Of a stretch of DNA of 59,750 nucleotides, positions 55,557 through 59,750 are shown one piece after another. The notes under the pieces are model-generated. The model did no database searches and had not been told where the DNA came from. It worked only from the letters and a program-made list of their open reading frames with translations. Position numbers and translations under genes: made by a program. This DNA comes from Lacticaseibacillus thailandensis DSM 22698 = JCM 13996 (GTDB taxonomy: Bacteria; Bacillota; Bacilli; Lactobacillales; Lactobacillaceae), in NCBI RefSeq assembly GCF_001312865.1, contig NZ_BBER01000008.1, forward strand, positions 1 through 59,750, given 5' to 3'. Position 1 is the first letter of the stretch. Each line of letters begins with the position of its first letter.

Positions 55557-58500
55557 ATGACTTTACGTGGTGAAACTAAGGTTCATTACAAGATGTTCAA
55601 ATCCGGTAAGAAATGGGTCATAGCGGGTATCGCCGTTGCGGCGATGGTACCAATCATGATGGCACCTACCGTTTTGGCACCATTGGCACCAGTTCGGGCT
55701 GCGGATAATAGCAGTGTGGACAAGAGTGCAACGGGTTTGCTCAACCATTACTTTCCGGGTAGCAGTTGGGCCAGTGATGAAATTAAGACGGCTGTCGACG
55801 AAGGGGCCTTTATTGACGCCACGCCTAGCGGGTATGGTACCGTCAGCATTGGGTCACCCGATTACGTGAAGACCATCGCGGCAGCCGGGCTGCGGCTGAC
55901 CATCAATGGCAACACGTGGACGATCAGCCCGCGCGATAGTAGTAAAAATGTTGAGCTGAGCAGTGTGCTCAGTTCCTTTGGCGTACCCAGCGCCAGTGTT
56001 CTCGCTGCGCCAACTTCAGCAGCAAACATGCAGACCATCCTCACGTATTTGAACGGCACTACTTTGAACAGTATGAACGGTGGCAAGGGCCTCACGTCCG
56101 GCTTCCCGTACAGCCTGCTGAGTGGTGGCGAGATGGATATGACCGACAACGTACCGTTCACTGGGGCCACGACTGACGGTTACAGCGCCATTACGGCTGG
56201 TAACGTCACGCTGACGAACAACAACTCCACACCGACAGGTAACGTGCTGATCACTGATGGGGGTAGCCTCACCGGGACGGGCACACTACCAAACGCCATT
56301 GCTAACAGCATTAGTAAGTACCAGTTCAGTACGGATTCTCTGGTTACGACTGAGCGTGCCATCAAGACGGCTGCTCTAGCAATCGGTAAGCAGCTGGTTG
56401 CCAATAACAGTACGCCCGTGGCCGCAGTGGCGGGTAACAGCGAGATCGACTTGGATTTCAGTAAGGCCAAAGCCGAGAACGGCACCTACGTATTTACGGT
56501 TGATGCTACCAAGTTGGGTAACTTGCATAACGACTTTGTGTTCAAGAACGCCAGTGATTACGACGGCAGTAGCAAAGTGGTGATCAACGTCACTGGTGGT
56601 AGCGGTGCCACGATGACCGTTCCCGGAATTAAGAGTGATTCGACGAAGTTACAGCGCGTTTACCTGACCAGTACGGATGGTACCACGCTCGACCTGACTA
56701 ACGAGCAATTTGGTATTAAGACCACGCTGCTCGCGCCCACCTCCAACGTCAAGCTCTCAGGTAGTGCTACCATCAGCGGCTTTGTCGGCGCCATTAACGG
56801 CGACGGGAGTGGTGATGGCTACGTGGCGACAACGACGCCATCGAATCCGACTAACCCGACGACACCAACGACTAGCACGTACACCGTGCAGTTTGTTGAT
56901 AAGAATAACGGTAACAAAGTGGTGGGCACCACGACGGTTGATGGGACTGCGGGTGACAGCAAGACCGTCACCGTTCCTAACGGTTGGGTTCTGGCCAGCG
57001 GCGCATCTAACACCGTGAAGTTGACCGATGACCCGTCCACACCAATTCAGGTGCCGGTCGTGCAGGTCAAGACCGCGACGGTAACCCAGACAATTACGAG
57101 TACGGCGGTTAAATCTGTTACTGACAACACGCCAGTGACGGACAACGACACTGACGACCAAGGCAATACCATTACGTACGCGGGCAAAGTCAGCGACTTA
57201 CCTCAGCCGCAAACACGTACTACAACGGTGAAGTACACCGTTGAGGGTACGGGTGATAACGCCATTGTGAACGTGCTGAGTGGTGCGGCTGACGGGGTCG
57301 TCTTTGATCCCATTGCCGCGCAGGATGTTTCTGGTTGGATTGAAGACCAAACGAGCGTGGCTAACACCTACCTGGATGAAAGCACCTTAATTAGTAAATT
57401 AAAGACTCTCGATAGTGAGGATGGGAACGTGGCGGTTGCCGCGCAGTTGATCTACTACCCATCTTCTACTAGCGTGCACAAAACGATGACGTTTACGGAC
57501 CACGTCTCGTTCGAGTTTAGTGACGATACCGATGGCGATTGGGATCAGTTGCCAGACGATTTCGACCGGAACGCTACGGTGGGTTATACCGAAACTACTA
57601 ACTACAACGGCACGGTCACCAAGAGCAACTTTGCCATTGAAGATGGCGGTAGTCTTCCGGACGTGACGGCGGCCCAGATTGCTAGTTGGAACATCGATGG
57701 TTACACGAATGATGCCAGCACGGCTTCGTTCCAGACGGATGCGGACGTCATTAGTACACTCGAACAGTCTGGTGGCCAGGTACAAGCCTTTTACACCGTG
57801 ATCCAGTACAAAGCCGCGGACGTACAGCTACACGTGACATACGTTGACGACGTGACGGGGGACACGGTGACGGTGGCTAACTCCGAAGTTACTGGACTGA
57901 ACGGCTCTACCGGTGAATACACGGTGGTTGTGCCAGATGGTTACGCGCTGGCCGCGAATCAAGCGGCCACGGTTAGCTATCAGCTCACCGCCGATGACAC
58001 TGATGATATTACAGTGCACTTGACGCATGTCGTTGATCACACCAGTGCAGCGACCACGCGGACGATTAATTACGTCTATGCTGGTACCGGCGCGAAAGCG
58101 GCTGATAGTGTTACGCAGACGCTGAGTTGGAATGTGGCCACGGATGAAGTGACGGGCGCATCCGTTGCGACGCCGGCAGGCGAATACGCCGCGGTCACTT
58201 CCCCAGCAGTTGAGGGCTACACGGCTAGTGGCAACGTTGACGCAGCTACGGCGGAGCCGACTACTGACACGCCAGCCAATGCGGCCGACGTCACGGTTAC
58301 GTACACGGCTAACCCAGCATCACTGACTGTCCACTATGTGGACGACGTCACGGGTGAACAAGTCACCAGTGCAGCATTGACAGGTACGGTGGACGAAACT
58401 GGCAGTTACACTGCCGAGGTTCCAGCGCACTACGAGCTGGCCGCAGGCCAAGCTGCAAGCACCAACTACACGTTTACTAATGATGATACCGATGACGTTA

Positions 58501-59750
58501 CGATTCATTTGACGCACGTGATCGATCACACGACGACTACGACTACGCGGACAATTAATTACGTCATCACGGATGGTGACAGTACCAAGGCACCAGCTTC
58601 CACGACGCAGACCTTGACTTGGAACGTGGCCACGGATGAAGTGACGGGTGAGTCCGTTGCGACGCCGGCAGGCGAATACGCCGCGGTCACTTCCCCAGCA
58701 GTTGAAGGCTACACGGCTAATGGTAACGTTGACACAGCTACGGCGGAGCCGACTACTGACACGCCAGCCAATGCGGCCGACGTCACGGTCACGTATACGG
58801 CTAACCCAGCATCACTGACTGTCCACTATGTGGACGATGTCACGGGTGAACAAGTCACCAGTGCAGCATTGACGGGTACGGTTGATGAAACTGGCAGTTA
58901 CACCGTGGAAGTTCCAGCACACTACGAATTGGCCGCAGGCCAGTCCGCAAGCACCGACTACACGTTTACTAATGATGATACCGATGACGTTACGATTCAT
59001 TTGACGCACGCGATTGATCACACGACGACTACGACTACGCGGACAATTAATTACGTCATCACGGATGGTGACAGTACCAAGGCACCAGCTTCAACGACGC
59101 AGACCTTGACTTGGAACGTGGCCACTGACGAAGTAACAGGTGAGTCCGTTGCGACGCCGGTAGGCGAATACGCCGCGGTCACTTCCCCAGCAGTTGAGGG
59201 TTACACCGCTAGTGGCAACGTAGACGCAGCTACGGCGGAAGCCACAACCGCTAGCCCAGCTAATGCGGCCGACGTCACGGTCACGTATACGGCTAACCCA
59301 GCATCACTTACTGTCCACTATGTGGACGATGTTACGGGTGAACAAGTCACCAGTGCAACTTTGACGGGTACGGTTGATGAAACTGGCAGTTACACTGCGG
59401 AAGTTCCAGCACACTACGAATTGGCCGCAGGCCAGTCCGCAAGCACCGACTACACGTTTACTAATGATGATACCGATGACGTTACGATTCATTTGACGCA
59501 CGTGATCGATCACACAACGACTATGACTACGCGGACGATTAACTACGTGGTTGCAGGCCAGCCAGAGAAACAGCCAGCTAGCGTTACCCAAACACTCACT
59601 TGGAACGTTGCCACTGACGAAGTGACGGGCGAGTCCGTTGCGACGCCGGCAGGCGAATACGCCGCGGTCACTTCCCCAGCAGTTGAGGGTTACACCGCTA
59701 GTGGCAACGTTGACACAGCTACGGCGGAGCCGACTACTGACACGCCAGCT
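55557..59750 (+). CDS. Large mucus-binding adhesin with MucBP/Mub-type repeats, cut by window end
   Basis: The frame is open for 1398 codons from ATG at 55557 (GGGGGAAG upstream) to the last base. The N-terminus has a KxYKxGKxW-like export signal, here KMFKSGKKW, followed by a hydrophobic stretch and a likely cleavage after PVRAA. Residues 50-420 form a unique region; a Thr/Pro linker (TPSNPTNPTTPTT) lies near 420-435; a Mub-like region follows to about 755. Then come 164-residue repeats, each with a MucBP-like half (LTVHYVDDVTGEQVTS) and a Mub-B2-like half (RTINYV, then GEYAAVTSPAVEGYTA). The wall anchor should lie beyond the window. Likely role: binding mucus or host glycans. Confidence 0.88.
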   Translation, partial: MTLRGETKVHYKMFKSGKKWVIAGIAVAAMVPIMMAPTVLAPLAPVRAADNSSVDKSATGLLNHYFPGSSWASDEIKTAVDEGAFIDATPSGYGTVSIGSPDYVKTIAAAGLRLTINGNTWTISPRDSSKNVELSSVLSSFGVPSASVLAAPTSAANMQTILTYLNGTTLNSMNGGKGLTSGFPYSLLSGGEMDMTDNVPFTGATTDGYSAITAGNVTLTNNNSTPTGNVLITDGGSLTGTGTLPNAIANSISKYQFSTDSLVTTERAIKTAALAIGKQLVANNSTPVAAVAGNSEIDLDFSKAKAENGTYVFTVDATKLGNLHNDFVFKNASDYDGSSKVVINVTGGSGATMTVPGIKSDSTKLQRVYLTSTDGTTLDLTNEQFGIKTTLLAPTSNVKLSGSATISGFVGAINGDGSGDGYVATTTPSNPTNPTTPTTSTYTVQFVDKNNGNKVVGTTTVDGTAGDSKTVTVPNGWVLASGASNTVKLTDDPSTPIQVPVVQVKTATVTQTITSTAVKSVTDNTPVTDNDTDDQGNTITYAGKVSDLPQPQTRTTTVKYTVEGTGDNAIVNVLSGAADGVVFDPIAAQDVSGWIEDQTSVANTYLDESTLISKLKTLDSEDGNVAVAAQLIYYPSSTSVHKTMTFTDHVSFEFSDDTDGDWDQLPDDFDRNATVGYTETTNYNGTVTKSNFAIEDGGSLPDVTAAQIASWNIDGYTNDASTASFQTDADVISTLEQSGGQVQAFYTVIQYKAADVQLHVTYVDDVTGDTVTVANSEVTGLNGSTGEYTVVVPDGYALAANQAATVSYQLTADDTDDITVHLTHVVDHTSAATTRTINYVYAGTGAKAADSVTQTLSWNVATDEVTGASVATPAGEYAAVTSPAVEGYTASGNVDAATAEPTTDTPANAADVTVTYTANPASLTVHYVDDVTGEQVTSAALTGTVDETGSYTAEVPAHYELAAGQAASTNYTFTNDDTDDVTIHLTHVIDHTTTTTTRTINYVITDGDSTKAPASTTQTLTWNVATDEVTGESVATPAGEYAAVTSPAVEGYTANGNVDTATAEPTTDTPANAADVTVTYTANPASLTVHYVDDVTGEQVTSAALTGTVDETGSYTVEVPAHYELAAGQSASTDYTFTNDDTDDVTIHLTHAIDHTTTTTTRTINYVITDGDSTKAPASTTQTLTWNVATDEVTGESVATPVGEYAAVTSPAVEGYTASGNVDAATAEATTASPANAADVTVTYTANPASLTVHYVDDVTGEQVTSATLTGTVDETGSYTAEVPAHYELAAGQSASTDYTFTNDDTDDVTIHLTHVIDHTTTMTTRTINYVVAGQPEKQPASVTQTLTWNVATDEVTGESVATPAGEYAAVTSPAVEGYTASGNVDTATAEPTTDTPA
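57826..59750 (+). repeat. 492-bp tandem repeats within the adhesin gene
   Basis: The phrase CTGACTGTCCACTATGTGG starts at 58323, 58815 and, with one change, 59307, an exact 492-bp (164-codon) period. Units at 58318-58809, 58810-59301 and 59302 to the window end are nearly identical at DNA level; a preceding unit from about 57826 is clearly diverged. The fourth copy is cut by the window end. Such repeats often vary in number by recombination. Confidence 0.9.

Noticed and set aside
58320..59591. Three minus-strand frames repeated every 492 bp in the adhesin gene
   Set aside because: They are shadows of the repeats; identical spacing and lack of start signals show they follow from the plus-strand coding units.
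1..59750. CRISPR arrays, tRNA or rRNA genes, prophage or insertion sequences
   Set aside because: I looked for short regular repeats with spacers, cloverleaf/TTCGA patterns, rRNA cores and transposase or integrase motifs and saw none. A tRNAscan or IS search would be needed to exclude them fully.

Overview
The window looks like a chromosomal segment of a lactobacillus-type Gram-positive bacterium (Lactobacillaceae) with a fairly high G+C for the group. Evidence: strong AGGAGG ribosome binding sites, methionine T-box leaders, a lysine riboswitch, pili of the sortase C type, a KxYKxGKxW-like signal on a mucus-binding adhesin, and gene content typical of lactic acid bacteria (BrnQ, Opp, DeoB, NagB, split ThrE, AI-2E family exporter). 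The species cannot be assigned from sequence reading alone.

Layout. 1-6.2 kb: aldo/keto reductase, HAD phosphatase, thioredoxin, two-part ThrE exporter, a stand-alone structured RNA (6S-like), an ABC exporter pair and a small unknown protein. 6.2-9.4 kb: phosphopentomutase, a small membrane protein and an NCS1 cytosine/purine permease. 9.4-25 kb: an aspartate-family amino acid island. On the minus strand a methionine T-box leads metA, two trans-sulfuration-type PLP enzymes and hom, with lysC beside them. On the plus strand a lysine riboswitch leads alr-lysA-dapD-dapE-dapA-dapB-aminotransferase-asd. Together these cover aspartate to lysine/DAP and aspartate to homoserine to the methionine precursors; dapF, thrB and thrC are not in the window. 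25-34.7 kb: SGNH hydrolase, small membrane proteins, the remnant of a deleted ABC transporter, nagB with a NagR/DasR-type operator, a nuclease-helicase fusion of the DinG/XPD type, a protein with a histone-H1-like basic tail, TauE plus DUF1634 transporters, a nitroreductase and a membrane-anchored protein. 34.7-43 kb: a second methionine T-box ahead of an orphan peptide-binding lipoprotein, an AI-2E family transporter, a PLP aminotransferase, a 120-bp intergenic repeat, a LysR regulator, RNase HI and BrnQ. 43-50 kb: a sortase-assembled pilus operon (large adhesin, minor pilin, backbone pilin, class C sortase). 50-55.3 kb: HAD phosphatase and oppBCDF. 55.4 kb to the end: the first 1398 codons of a repetitive mucus-binding adhesin that runs off the window.

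A striking property is that 19 genes are broken by about 25 single-base frameshifts, nearly all in short homopolymers: GGG read as GG, and A6/T6 read as 7. Restoring these bases gives proteins of normal family length with intact catalytic motifs. I therefore read most as consensus-sequence errors, not pseudogenes, and list these genes as frameshifted CDS. The clear true wreck is the ABC remnant at 27.0-27.5 kb.

The most interesting biology is regulatory. Two leaders with the same predicted AUG specifier suggest a methionine regulon that joins synthesis (metA to hom) with peptide scavenging (the oppA-like gene). The lysine riboswitch of the dap operon is followed by a further promoter that would bypass it. 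A 170-nt RNA has its own promoter, closing stem and terminator.
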